DNA from: Triops longicaudatus
Lineage: Eukaryota; Arthropoda; Branchiopoda; Notostraca; Triopsidae
Length of the DNA stretch: 64,000 nucleotides
Reading direction: 5' to 3'
NCBI GenBank assembly: GCA_022885665.1
Contig: JAGQDJ010000155.1
Coordinates: 62,001 to 126,000, forward strand
Shown: piece after piece, positions 1 through 10,300 of the stretch
Layout: each line of letters begins with the position of its first letter
Position numbering within the stretch: the first letter of the stretch is position 1
Notes under the pieces: model-generated
The model's input: only the letters and a program-made list of their open reading frames with translations
Told to the model about the DNA's origin: nothing
Databases searched by the model: none
Translations under genes and position numbers: made by a program

Positions 1-1817
1 TGGTTGCCGGGGAACTGTGAGCTTACTGACGGCGAAGAAGCTTGGGCAAAAAGCCACTGTTTTTCTTAGAACACACAGGAAAGGACGCTTCCTGGGTTTT
101 GAAACATACTTAGAAAAACCCACACACACTGAACACAGCTTATGACTATGTCACTTACAATGTACAAACGGTGCAGTTGAAAATTTTCTCGCCTCTGCGG
201 GGATTTTCAATAGAGAAGATTCTGCTTAATTGTTATCTCTGACACTTTTTAGTTTTTAATCGTAACATGAACAAAAATCAGAAGCGTTTGTAGCTCACGA
301 TTGAGTAGTTATGATTTTGGTATGATTCGTCCTACGTATGAACTGTCCTGTGCTCCTCTTTGCTCTAAAGTGACGTTTTCATAAGAAAGTTTGATCGTTA
401 AATAAGTGGTGTATACACAGTAAGGAAAATTACATTGACAGAGATCTGTTTGCTTGACTAGCCAAAATGTTGATGAAGTATTTAGCCAAAAATAAACACA
501 TTTTTCCTCATCTCTTGGTTATCACTGCTAGCGTATTTACAAAATTGTCAACAAAGCGAAAAAGAACAGATCGACAATAAGGCCATCTAGCGTAGAATCA
601 ATATAACATCAAATGTGCAAATCTGAAGAAAATTAAAATATCTTGTCCATGTTAGCATTAGTATTCAATGCGTGTTAATTGATTCGTTTCATCGGAAGTT
701 GCTTGGGCGCAGCTTGGTCATTTTGCCCTTTTTGTGGTACAGGAGGAGCAGGACCCAACCTATAGTATTTTGCTGAATTACATTTGCAACTTTCGTTTCA
801 TTGAGAAGTTACTTTTTTAAAAGTCTGTCTTTGACGGAAGGTTTCGTACAAATTCCTGTACTCGGACCAGCAAATGATCCTAAGACTGCGGCGGGTACCT
901 TGATACTAAACAAACAATAATATTTTTCTTTTTTGTGGTGTGGCGAAAATAAAATAAATAAAATCACTAATTACGCTAATACAATGAATAAATGTTTTTG
1001 TTGCTTAAAATTTCAGACAGAAGCTTAAAAATAATAATATAAAATACCTGATTAATAAATGTTAAATATATTAATTATTGCTAAGACAAATCCAGTAAGT
1101 AGAAAAGCTCAATTAAACACGGAATTTTCTTACTCATTTGGATAGGGAAACGAAATGTTTTCAAAGTTTTCCGAAATGTCCGAGTCAGTTCTTCGTCCTA
1201 CGCACTTGTCTTTCAAAATAAGTGGGTAACTAACCGGAATGGAGGACTGGGGTGGCCTAATGATAAATATACTGGTATGTACGTGTGAACATTGTACCGT
1301 ATCGCTTTTCAATTATTCTTATTTTTATTGTTTTTTTTTCTGTTGCTGTTGTTATTTTTTCTCTTTTTTGGATTTGAGCGTCGCCATATTAGGCCTTGAT
1401 GACGTAATGTTTTATTTTGGCTAACAAAAGCGCTACGATCAAACGGCGGGAAAAGCTTAATCTTGGACACGATTACGCTTTCTTTACATAGATGGCAGCA
1501 GTAGGCAACAAATCACATGTTTATAATTGCAGCATTGGTTTGTATCGGTTTACAGTCTGGCAAGCGAACTTCTTTAAAAGCAACTGATTTATTTCTTATT
1601 TAATCTGCCGTAGTATGAAGAAGCTTGAAGCTTAATTCGTAGTTGTAAGGCAATGTTTTGTTTTACCTGCACTGTATGGTAATAGTGGAGGTGGGTACGC
1701 TTTTAATAAGTGTTTCCGAGTCTATTGTTAAATCTGCCACTAGCTTGTGTTTCATGTTCCTGCAACCCAATCGTATTGATTACATTCGGGGTCAATTAAA
1801 AAATGATGTCAACCTTA
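1..1817. other. Intergenic, no gene seen
   Basis: AT-rich sequence with no exon I can support. It holds two CTCF-like words (CTAGATGGCC on the minus strand at 581-590 and TAGATGGCAG at 1489-1498) and an A-rich patch near 945-965. On the minus strand AATAAA at 1588-1593 could be a distant poly-A signal for the membrane-protein gene that ends at 1818. The first 16 bases look like an exon end followed by GTGAGC, but they are too short to call. Confidence 0.5.
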
Positions 1818-1981
1818 CTACCTTTTCTTGTAATAAAAATACAGCCCAGTGAGCAGCAAGATAAAAATACCTCCAACGGCAATACAGATATGCTTGTACC
1901 CTAAAGTGTTACAAGAAAACGTGTTAAGTTTGATAATAAATTATCTGCAACAATTTTTGTACTAAAATAGAACCAGATTAA

Positions 1982-2019
<38 letters not shown>

Positions 2020-3396
2020 ATACATGTTTTAATGAATAATTCCGTGATAGATGGTTCTCCATTTTCAGTGGTGATAGTCATATTTGGCGTACTGCCAGTT
2101 TGATTGTCACTGATCAAACTTCCGGGCATATGTATGGTGTGGTCTTGCGTTTGTATTCGTATTATATTAGATTAGTCCAGATTTAAAAAATAAAATAAAA
2201 AGTTACCAGAGCAGTTTAAAACAACGAAACCATTGTCCTCCATTTCGAAATTAACCGTCACCGAATTGTCACTAAAATTAATTTTTCTATCGTGGAGGAT
2301 AACTTCTACTTTCGCGCCAGTAAACGATTTTCCATGCTCTGCCGTGCAGTTAAAGTAATCAGCCCATGCCAAGCTCGTACATGTTTCCTTATAATCCAAA
2401 TTTTCATTGAAAGCGGAAACTTTTTGTGAAAATTCTAAGCGTTTCGATTGCTTATCCGTAACGGTAAAATTGCCTACGGTGAATGAATTAGACCAAAAAT
2501 GAGAAAAAGTTTCGGATGTACATTTTGGGAAAAATTTAAATTGATCTTGAATTTTACCTCTAAGAAAGATGTAAACACAAGCCATTTTCTGGGGAAAATA
2601 TATACTTGCGTACACTTTGTCGCGACCTTTCGTGAGGGTGTACGTCATATTCCCCGAGTAAACGTCAACACTGTGTCCACGAGTCCCAAAATGTGCCAAA
2701 TCTTGACCATACACCACGTTTCGTACTACAGCATAATTACTCAATGAAATTGTATGCAACGATCAACGTTAACTGGAGTTAAGCTTTAAAAAAATGCACT
2801 TTTTTTTCTCGGCTATCTTAAATAAAAGCGAAGCTTAGCGGCATCTGGGAGTATTTGAATTAAAAAAAAATTAATTGAAGACAAAGTTGACATTCATAGT
2901 CAATAATGTGCCCGCTAGATGGCACAGTTTGATTAGAACAAATCAAAAGTAGGCATTCATTGTTACCCTACGCCCTTAACTTGCTTAAATATGAAATCCT
3001 GAAACAAATGACGGCTCCTCCACTAGCGGAGCCTAGTGTCGCGCCACGAACTAAGATTGGCATAAGCCCAAATCTCTGAGTTTCAAGATTTCTTACAGCA
3101 TCGCGAAGGTTTGCCACACCCTGCTCCATCTTGGCACACTTGACCGCTCCCTGGTTTCGGAAAGAGGAAATAATCCTTTTCGCAAATTTCAGCCTTGTCA
3201 CCGTAATCGTAAACGGTTTTGTTGGATTTCAAGTAACCATAGGGGGAAATAAAGTCCAGTTTTGCATTCGCATTCGTGGTAACTGTAATTTGATGAAAAC
3301 TTAAAAACAAACTTCTGAGGCTTGCATGAGATACAATTAGCACTTACCAATTATGCAGGCGAAAGTAACACACAACAGATATGTATATAGCCACAT
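1818..3396 (-). CDS. Type I single-pass membrane glycoprotein, family not recognised
   Basis: Four minus-strand exons: 3396-3348, 3282-3097, 2725-2207 and 1900-1818 (stop TAG at 1820-1818). All introns are GT-AG and all sit in phase 1, as is common in extracellular proteins; the 837 coding bases divide by three, giving 278 residues. Residues 1-16 form a signal peptide (MWLYTYLLCVTFACII). The ectodomain has nine cysteines (50, 66, 72, 78, 128, 147, 194, 205, 250) and six N-glycosylation sequons (37, 104, 164, 204, 228, 249). A hydrophobic segment at about 256-275 is followed by a short basic tail ending YYKKR, so the protein should be glycosylated, at the surface or in the endomembrane system, with almost no cytoplasmic part. 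Without splicing, exon 2 reads only four more codons (CKKS, stop), which would give an 83-residue secreted form. I recognise no family; a LAMP-like fold was considered but the tail lacks GYxx-phi. Confidence 0.72.
1984..2017. repeat. Poly-T tract, 34 bases, in intron 3 of the membrane-protein gene
   Basis: Uninterrupted run of T on the plus strand, read as poly-A on the coding (minus) strand of the surrounding gene. It may be the tail of an old retroposed insertion or simple slippage. Confidence 0.9.
2915..2924 (+). promoter_or_regulatory. CTCF-like site
   Basis: CCGCTAGATGGCACAG (from 2912) resembles the CTCF core CCANNAGRNGGCAS. It lies in intron 2 of the membrane-protein gene. It continues into GTTTGATTA, and a near-copy stands at 22083, so the shared word is longer than a plain CTCF core. 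Confidence 0.35.
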
Positions 3397-3598
3397 TTGT
3401 AGGCACAGTGTCGCTACGAGAGGATAGCTACAAATGGGAGTTTCGAGAAGAATAGTTACAAATTATATAACCTACTTCGCCTTGCCGGAAGAAGCGGTTT
3501 AGCAATCTTGATATTCCTGCGAAAGTAAAAAGGCATACAAATGCGTCATTTTTTGTTGCAAGTGCTCTTTACGTCGAGACAGCTGTTTATTTCCCGTG

Positions 3599-3601
<3 letters not shown>

Positions 3602-3638
<37 letters not shown>
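3602..3638. repeat. Poly-T tract, 37 bases
   Basis: Pure T run between c3601 and aataagg. On the minus strand it is a poly-A tract preceded by CCTTATT. No target duplication was recognised around it. Confidence 0.9.
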
Positions 3639-3642
<4 letters not shown>

Positions 3643-4250
3643 AGGCTAACCACGAGCTTCGTTTTCTTTCCGTTTCCCACCGATTTACGTACACTTGTTT
3701 TGAAAACCGCAAACGCAATTCCACACGGACACAAAAATAAGACGCAATAAATAGACAAAAAGAAAAAATCCTTATTCCATTTGCGACTTAAGCTATTGAT
3801 ACAAGAAGGTTGCAAACTACTGGATTATGAGATTAAACATGGTTAGAGATCAAGTAGGCCGATTTGTACCCTAAGTTATCAAATGGGGATTGTTTGCCTC
3901 ACTTTTAAGCGGGTTTCCCGATCGTAAGTGCCCCCCTACAAAATTCCATAAGCTATAATATGGGAAAAGGGCCAAAGTTTGCTTGCTAATTTTGACCGTC
4001 GAATTTTCTTGAATTAAACAGACTGTACGTTGTTTTTTTATTCATTATAAATAAAGACTTGTCTTTTCGATACTTTTACGGGAAATACTTTGATCTAACA
4101 GTCATAGTTACCTTTTCGTAGTGAAAACCCGAAGAAACTTCAACTGCACCGAAAAACGTATTATTTTCAACCTCATGTTGCCGTATCCCAGTTGAATCTA
4201 CAATAATGACTTCATTTTTAATAAACTTGCTTTTATAATTAATTTTGTTA

Positions 4251-4275
4251 CAGCGAACCCTTCTATATCGAACTG
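4251..4275. repeat. Decayed pogo-like terminal repeat
   Basis: CAGCGAACCC followed by TATATCGAACTG has the form seen at the ends of many pogo/Tigger elements (CAGT plus AACCC plus repeated TATAACGAAC). No transposase or matching opposite end was found. It explains part of a long open frame on the minus strand that I therefore do not call a gene. Confidence 0.4.
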
Positions 4276-4623
4276 TTATGCTATAATGGACGGATTTCAT
4301 AGAAATTTGGATGTATAAAGAAGCATGGTTTTTCCTTTTCCCAATGGATTCCTCATAGTGAGATTTTACTATTGACGTCTTTCGAAGCGTCTTTCGGAGA
4401 ACTCGAAGGATTAACTGATCTGGGGAAGTAAAGCAAAAAACCAGCGACGTCATTTGCAGCTTTCGGTCCAGCCCCTTTAGCCTCGCTTTCCTGACGCGAC
4501 TGTACTGCCACCGTGTGAAAAATGCAAGAACTTGCGTTAAAATAGCCAAATCACTATTTCCACGCTAAGCAAAACAAAACAAAGCAACGTTTCTGTACCA
4601 AGTTGAGCTGAATCTTGGAATAA

Positions 4624-6942
4624 ATGGCAGCAGAACAATTTGTGCTCAGGAATCAAATGAAAGCAAACAATGAAGACTTAGAAAGCTTTCTGCGAGATTT
4701 GTCTAGCTGGGAAGATGAAGTCAAGCTAAAGGATCAACAACTGAAAAATAAATCCCAAGGCAAAAGCAACGCAACTTTGCAACCAAGTTGTGTGCAAATG
4801 GTAAACAATAACTGTGTACTTTATCTAGCGTGCGCCATGTAGTTGTATAATCTTTGTTTATTTTTCTTTGTACTAGGAATCACCAACGACGCCCATCAAT
4901 CAGCGCGAAACATTTCCCATCATTCCAAGCGAATCTTCAGCGACGCCTTGGAAAGTAGAAACTAAACCTCCAACAGTTGATCAAGATTTTGCTATGAATG
5001 CCACACAAAATAAGCAGCAAGCCTTGTGGGAGAAGGATAAAGTATTTATACACAGTTCACATAAATTAAAAAATTAATTGATTTTACTCACAATTTCAGG
5101 GCAACGAATACTTCAAAGCCAATCAGTGGCAGAAAGCCATCGAGCATTATTCAAAAGCCATTACACTGGATTCCACCTCTGCAGTTTATCCAGCCAACAG
5201 AGCGATGGCTCACCTAAAACTCCAACAGTAAAATCAATAACCTAAAGAAAATAGTATTTATTGTACACATGATGTAATAACAGAAAACAAGCTAAGTTTA
5301 AACCCAAGAAAAATTCAATTAAATCAAGGTTAAATTCTATTTGTAGCCATTGCAACTTATTATTATTAGTTTCTTCAATGATGTTTTTATTCCATTCCTA
5401 CTCGTTTTTTTATGGTGCTATTAACGACCTCATTTATCCCTATTTCTTGTAATAAAAATACTTAAATATAATTTTTTATAATTCTATCTCAGTCATAAAC
5501 GCTTTTGTTTATCATGTATCATTTATTGCACTTTAATAGTAATATTGGAGTATAATTGGCTAACGCTTGTTACTTTCTGTGTATTAGTCTGCTTGAAATT
5601 TAGTGTATTTACCTTTGAATTGTTTTTAAGGTATGAAGAAGCTGAAAAGGATTGTAACACGGCGTTACGTCTGGATCCGTCATATCTAAAAGCATATCTT
5701 CGCCGTGCGACAGCCAGGACGCAGCTAAACAAGTTAGAGCTTGCCAAACAAGATTACGAGAAAGTATTGGCCGTTGAACCGGCTAATACTCCTGCCCGGA
5801 CCGAATTGGACAAAATTGTGCAAAAACTATCTCAGTTATCCAAACCTAAACCTGTAGAGAAGAAAACGGTCTCCTTCCAAGCTCCACCTCCTCCACAGTC
5901 AACAGCACCTACTTTGTACGACATTGTCGGCCCTATAGAACCCGTGAATGCGCCTAACCAAGTAAAAAAACAAACTATTGTCTTTCAAATTCTTGATTTT
6001 TGTGATTTTCAAGGGAATTAAACAAAAAATTCCGCTGCAAAGGGTACAAAACGATGCGAAAAGTGGAAAGTTCATGGAAAACTTCCTCGCCAGCTTGTCT
6101 AGTCCTCCTAAGGCTGCAGAACCTGTCGTTGCTGTGGAAACCACGCCCCCAGAGGCGGTACCTCAGGAAGTACCGCCCACTCCTAGTTCTTACGTCCAGT
6201 TTCTGCTCGATTGGCGAAAAATTCGGTCTTATCCTCAATTGCGATATCTGTACCTTAAAGTACGCCGTTTTCCTTTAGATATTTTAGTTTTAATTTTATG
6301 TCTGGTTATGAATTACTTTTTTTTTGCAATTCTGGTCGCTTAAGCTGCAGTTTTTTTCCTATTTTTTAAACGATTTTTTTGTTTTCAACGAAATTAGTTA
6401 ATAAGTAATTTAACAATACTTATCATAAAGGATTTTGTTTATAGTTTTCTCGCATTTTATTTTTACGCTTTATTATTTATGGATACTTCTGTAGAAGAAT
6501 TGTGTAGAATCATTAAATTTTTAGTAACGAATTATTTGTGGTTTTTGAAACGTAATGATATCGCGTCTAAGAATTATTGTGAAGATTATCTTTTAATTTT
6601 AGCAAATTCCGGGCGAGAAAATTCCATCGATATTCCAGCAATCGATGGAAGCACAGAATTTGACGGATATTCTGGAGACTTTGTCCCTCTTCATCACGAA
6701 CAAAGAGCCGGTTTTTGCATTTGTGAAAGGACTCTCGAAAGTGAAACGTCTGCAGGCTTTATTACTGTTCCTGTCTGCAAAAGAAACTCAAAGTAAGATT
6801 TAAAAAAATACCACAGTCGTATTTCCAGAAATAATAATAAAAATCTTTTTTAGTCCTCAAGAACGTATTTTCATACATGGCAGAAACTAATGACGGCTCT
6901 GCTGGAGAAAGAGAAGCCTTGTGTCGTTTTTTCGGCGTGTGA
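4624..6942 (+). CDS. RPAP3: RPAP3-like R2TP/HSP90 co-chaperone subunit
   Basis: Seven exons: 4624-4800, 4877-5041, 5100-5227, 5631-5961, 6014-6259, 6603-6792, 6854-6942. The 1326 coding bases give 441 residues and every junction keeps phase. The N-terminus (FLRDLSSWEDEVKLKD, about 22-37) matches the conserved RPAP3 start. One TPR domain spans about 112-222, with KGNEYF, PANRAMAHLK and DPSYLKAYLRRATART; the Lys, Asn and Lys/Arg positions fit an HSP90 carboxylate clamp. After a Pro-rich linker, the RPAP3 C-terminal domain (about 325-430, from YVQFLLDWRKIRS) should bind RUVBL1/2. In the family, RPAP3 with PIH1D1 and RUVBL1/2 forms R2TP, which assembles RNA polymerase II, snoRNPs and PIKK kinases in cytosol and nucleus. 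Human RPAP3 is 665 residues with two TPR domains; this is a compact single-TPR form, as in insects. The exon 2 donor (GTATTT) is weak. No clear AATAAA follows the stop. Confidence 0.92.
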
Positions 6943-6968
6943 AAAAAGCACTGTGTACCCTTTGATTG

Positions 6969-7298
6969 CTATACAATCCTTGTCTTTGTAACGAAGCAAT
7001 CGCGTCCAACTTTTTCTCCTACTTCAACTTGGTTTCTGCACTTTTTTGCATGTGTAGAATTCTTTGAACTAGATTTAAAGGAGGTGTAGCAGACACGAGG
7101 CAAAAAAAAAAACACTTTTCAGGAGTTTTTACAAGCTGAAGAAGGCTTTCCGCAGCTGTTTTGTAACGATGACCTTTGTAGGCGTCGTCAGCAATTTTCA
7201 GAGAAGGCCATCTTATCATGTCTAGTACAGTTTCACATTTCGTTCGCGTTTGGCGAACATTTTGCGTGTCGTAGATGCGAACTCCACCGGAAATGGTG
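6969..7298 (-). CDS. Possible 3' exons of an unrecognised minus-strand gene
   Basis: On the minus strand a frame is open from about 7298 to 7116, can be spliced by a 47-base intron (GTGTTT at 7115 to CTAG ending at 7069), and continues to a TAG at 6971-6969. It would encode about 94 residues, beginning TISGGVRIYDTQNVRQT and containing WPSLKIADDAYKGHRYKTA, with a basic Cys-containing end. The amino-acid make-up looks protein-like and both parts stay open across the proposed splice. The acceptor at 7299-7300 lacks a pyrimidine tract, the donor is weak, and no 5' exon was found. It would lie tail-to-tail with RPAP3 (26 bases between stops) and its visible part ends just before the start of the lipid-transfer gene. 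It could instead be chance. I recognise no family. Confidence 0.3.
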
Positions 7299-7324
7299 CT
7301 TATTGCGTGTTAAGAACGCACACC

Positions 7325-10300
7325 ATGAAGTTGGTAGTGTTAGTATTACTATTTGTGCACTGGCCAGGTAAAATTTTCCTTCTTCCAGAGCAAAATAATT
7401 TTTAAAAAATTATTGAATTTAATTTTCTTTTAGTGAAAATTGTATTTATGGGGTTATTTTCAATGTAGGTTGTTTAGCTTGGGGGCGTTACACGCCCTGG
7501 GCACCTGGCCGAGAGTACGTGTACGGCTTTACGGCCGATTCGTACATTACTGTCAAAGAATTGGGACCTCAGTTGGTTGGCTTGCAAATCCATGCCCAGT
7601 TAATAGTTACGGTTTTGGACGTTAATACGCTGGTCGTTAGGGTAATTTGCTATGCGTAAATTGTAAAGCGTTTTTTGAGAGTTTTTGGATTTTATTCATT
7701 TGCGCAGCTTAGCGATACGATTTTGAGTACGGCTCATACGCGTGACTTGCCCGGACATGAAGCCAGACCGCGGAGGGAAATCCCCGATTATGAGCGATCG
7801 CGTTACCAGCACGAAAAAGTGCTAGAGTACAACAATATGACGGCCATGTACTTTGAGAGGCCTTTTACCATGCGTATACGAGAGGGTTTGGTAAGTTTGC
7901 TTTTAAAAAAAATCAGACGTACAGGTATAAATGATGTTTAGCAGGGCTTATGACTTACGCTTAACCTTGATAGTGCAGGAAGCCACCGCTAGAGGCGCTA
8001 CTTCCAAAAGACGCAATCTTGTGTGTATTTATTCAATGTATTCGATCCCTTAACATCTTAGAATATGAAATGAGTACAATATTAGAATAGTAAATCTTCG
8101 TTAAATGCTAAGAATGAAATTTAAAGTCTGTGATTAATTGGAGAAATCGTAAATTGTTATATATTCAAGGTATTTTTACCATGTCAACAAGAGCGCGTCA
8201 GCCATGTTGGCATGATTTGGTAGTGGCGCCTCTAGCGGCTACTTAACTCACTAGCTGTGGAATAACCTGTGGGTCCAGTTTCACGCAAGTTTTTGTACTA
8301 CGTAAATTCTATTAAAAATAACATAGCATTATTTTATAAATAAAATACCTCAATATAAATGTAAACGCATAAATCCTTATAAGCATTATTTGCAATGCAT
8401 TGAGATATAAATTTGACAAAAATTCCAGTAAAGTCTGTGATATCGAAGAATTAGTTTGTTTTAATGTTTCCTAACGTAGGTGGAGCTGTTGTACGTGAGC
8501 GGAGATGAGCCGATGTACTCAGTAAACCTCAAGAAAGCGATTGCGTCACGCTTGCAAGTCTACGTGGCGGGAAACAAGCCGTCAGCTTCGATAGATGTCA
8601 ACTTTGATCCAACGGGCAACGCTGATAACGTCATGAAGCTGTTTACCATTGTGGACGTAAATAATCGTTTCAAACTATAAGCTCATTTCTGGAAACACTT
8701 TTCTATTTCTGGTTTATTTTTCCATCATTAGGAGGATATTACAGGCCGGTGCGAGACGGAATACCAGTCCACGCCCATACCAGACGCCATGGTTGTAAGC
8801 ACGTGGGGAGAATCACCTATGCCTACTATGTGCATCAAAGGCTCGTATTTCCAAATCATGCGAACGCGAAATTATGACTCATGTGAAGTTAGCCCAGTTT
8901 ACAATGTCATCGGACCCCATACGTGGGCGTGTCCTCCTACTGCCACCAGTTGTGCCACCGTACGCTCCAGTTCTAACATGGTAATTCGGTTATTTATCAA
9001 GCTTAGTAATATTTCATTAATTACTTCTCGAATTCCATATTTTATTATTCCGTATTTTCTTACCTACATTAAATGGCTGAATTAACTAGAATAATAGTAC
9101 TCCATAAAAATACATGTGTATCCTATATAAACTATTATTAATCTTATTAATCACATTTCACCGATTTAATTATTTGTTATTAATATATTTTTAATTATTA
9201 GTTGATTTCATTGCTACTTTCTTTACAGAGAGCGAGTTTTGATTGGATAGTAGCTTGCGGTACGCTGGACAGCTTCATAGTTCTGAAAACCGAACACAGA
9301 GGGAGTTACCGTTCCGGGCCCTACGGCACACTCGGAGGCCATTATGACGTCATAACCCAAGTTCAGCTGCGTTTACGCAGTACGCGGTTAGCATTTCTTA
9401 ATCCAACCACGTGGAATTACGACATGGGACGCTTGATACCCTCTTTGGTGTATTCTTTCACGGAAACTGTGGTGCGGCCGCCAGAGGCGCTGCTCAAGTT
9501 TCCTACCTTGAAAGAAGCTGAAGCTTTCCGTGAGTTGCCGCCGTCAGAGGTCTCCACGATTGTTCCTAAACTGCACGACCTTTTGTACCAAACCGTGCTA
9601 AATATGGAACCTGAAAATTCTGAGAATATTCATTTGAACTTGAAGGCAATTCGAGGAATGAGTAAAATCTTGGCCTCGTTGAATTACCGCGAACTGAAAG
9701 CGCTGTATGAAGAAATAAGTTTTGTGCAAAATGGGTTAAACCCAGAATTGGTTCAGCGCAAAGTTGCGTTGCTTATCGATGTATTGATGGTTACTGGATC
9801 TAATCCTGCCGTACTTTTGTTGAAAGAACTGATTATCAGCAAGGAAATAACGAGCCAAAAAGCGGCAGAAATTGTGTCGTCATTCCCGGCTTTCATCAAA
9901 ACTCCGACGTCAGAAATATTCCATGAACTACTGGTAAGTTTTTCGTTCGACTTAAACTGCCTAAATTCTCTTGACAATTTAATTTAAGGTTTTCATTTTT
10001 GTCACTAAAACAAACTTATTTCTTCAGATATTAAAATTTATTGCTTCGGAGTGTTGTAACTGTTAATACCTTCGCGTATCTTCATTAACTGTACTATAGA
10101 TTTTGTCAATTATTTTCGTTTATTTACAAGAAAGCTCGTTAATAGTTTTGAAATTTGTAGACATTACTGCGATCGAACGTTGTAACGCAAAATCGGCCAT
10201 TACTGCGCACCGCAATGGTTTCTGTTGCCAAGCTGATTTACTTAGCTTGTGTGAACGCGACCGAAGCAGCTGTCCGCTTTCCAGTGTCAGCATACGGCCA

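Larger units (their letters stand above)
3397..4623. other. Intergenic between the membrane-protein gene and RPAP3
   Basis: This is a divergent promoter region: the minus-strand gene starts at 3396 and RPAP3 at 4624. It contains an uninterrupted poly-T of 37 bases (3602-3638) and a decayed pogo-like terminus at 4251-4275 (CAGCGAACCC, then TATATCGAACTG). No TATA box is obvious upstream of either start. Confidence 0.6.

Noticed and set aside
741..815. Possible last exon after an acceptor near 740, reading EEQDPTYSILLNYICNFRF and a stop
   Set aside because: Only about 25 codons, no partner exon and no matching donor upstream in the window.
2968..3201. Second minus-strand frame overlapping exon 2 of the membrane-protein gene
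   Set aside because: It is a different frame of the same DNA. The other frame joins a signal peptide and a membrane helix with consistent phases.
4076..4549. 157-codon open frame on the minus strand, head-to-head with RPAP3
   Set aside because: It runs through a pogo-like terminal repeat (4251-4275), has no recognisable domain, and its composition follows the local AT-rich DNA.
5545..6021. Unspliced frame through RPAP3 exon 4 beginning with intronic sequence
   Set aside because: The acceptor at 5630 and the TPR homology show that the first ~28 codons are intron.
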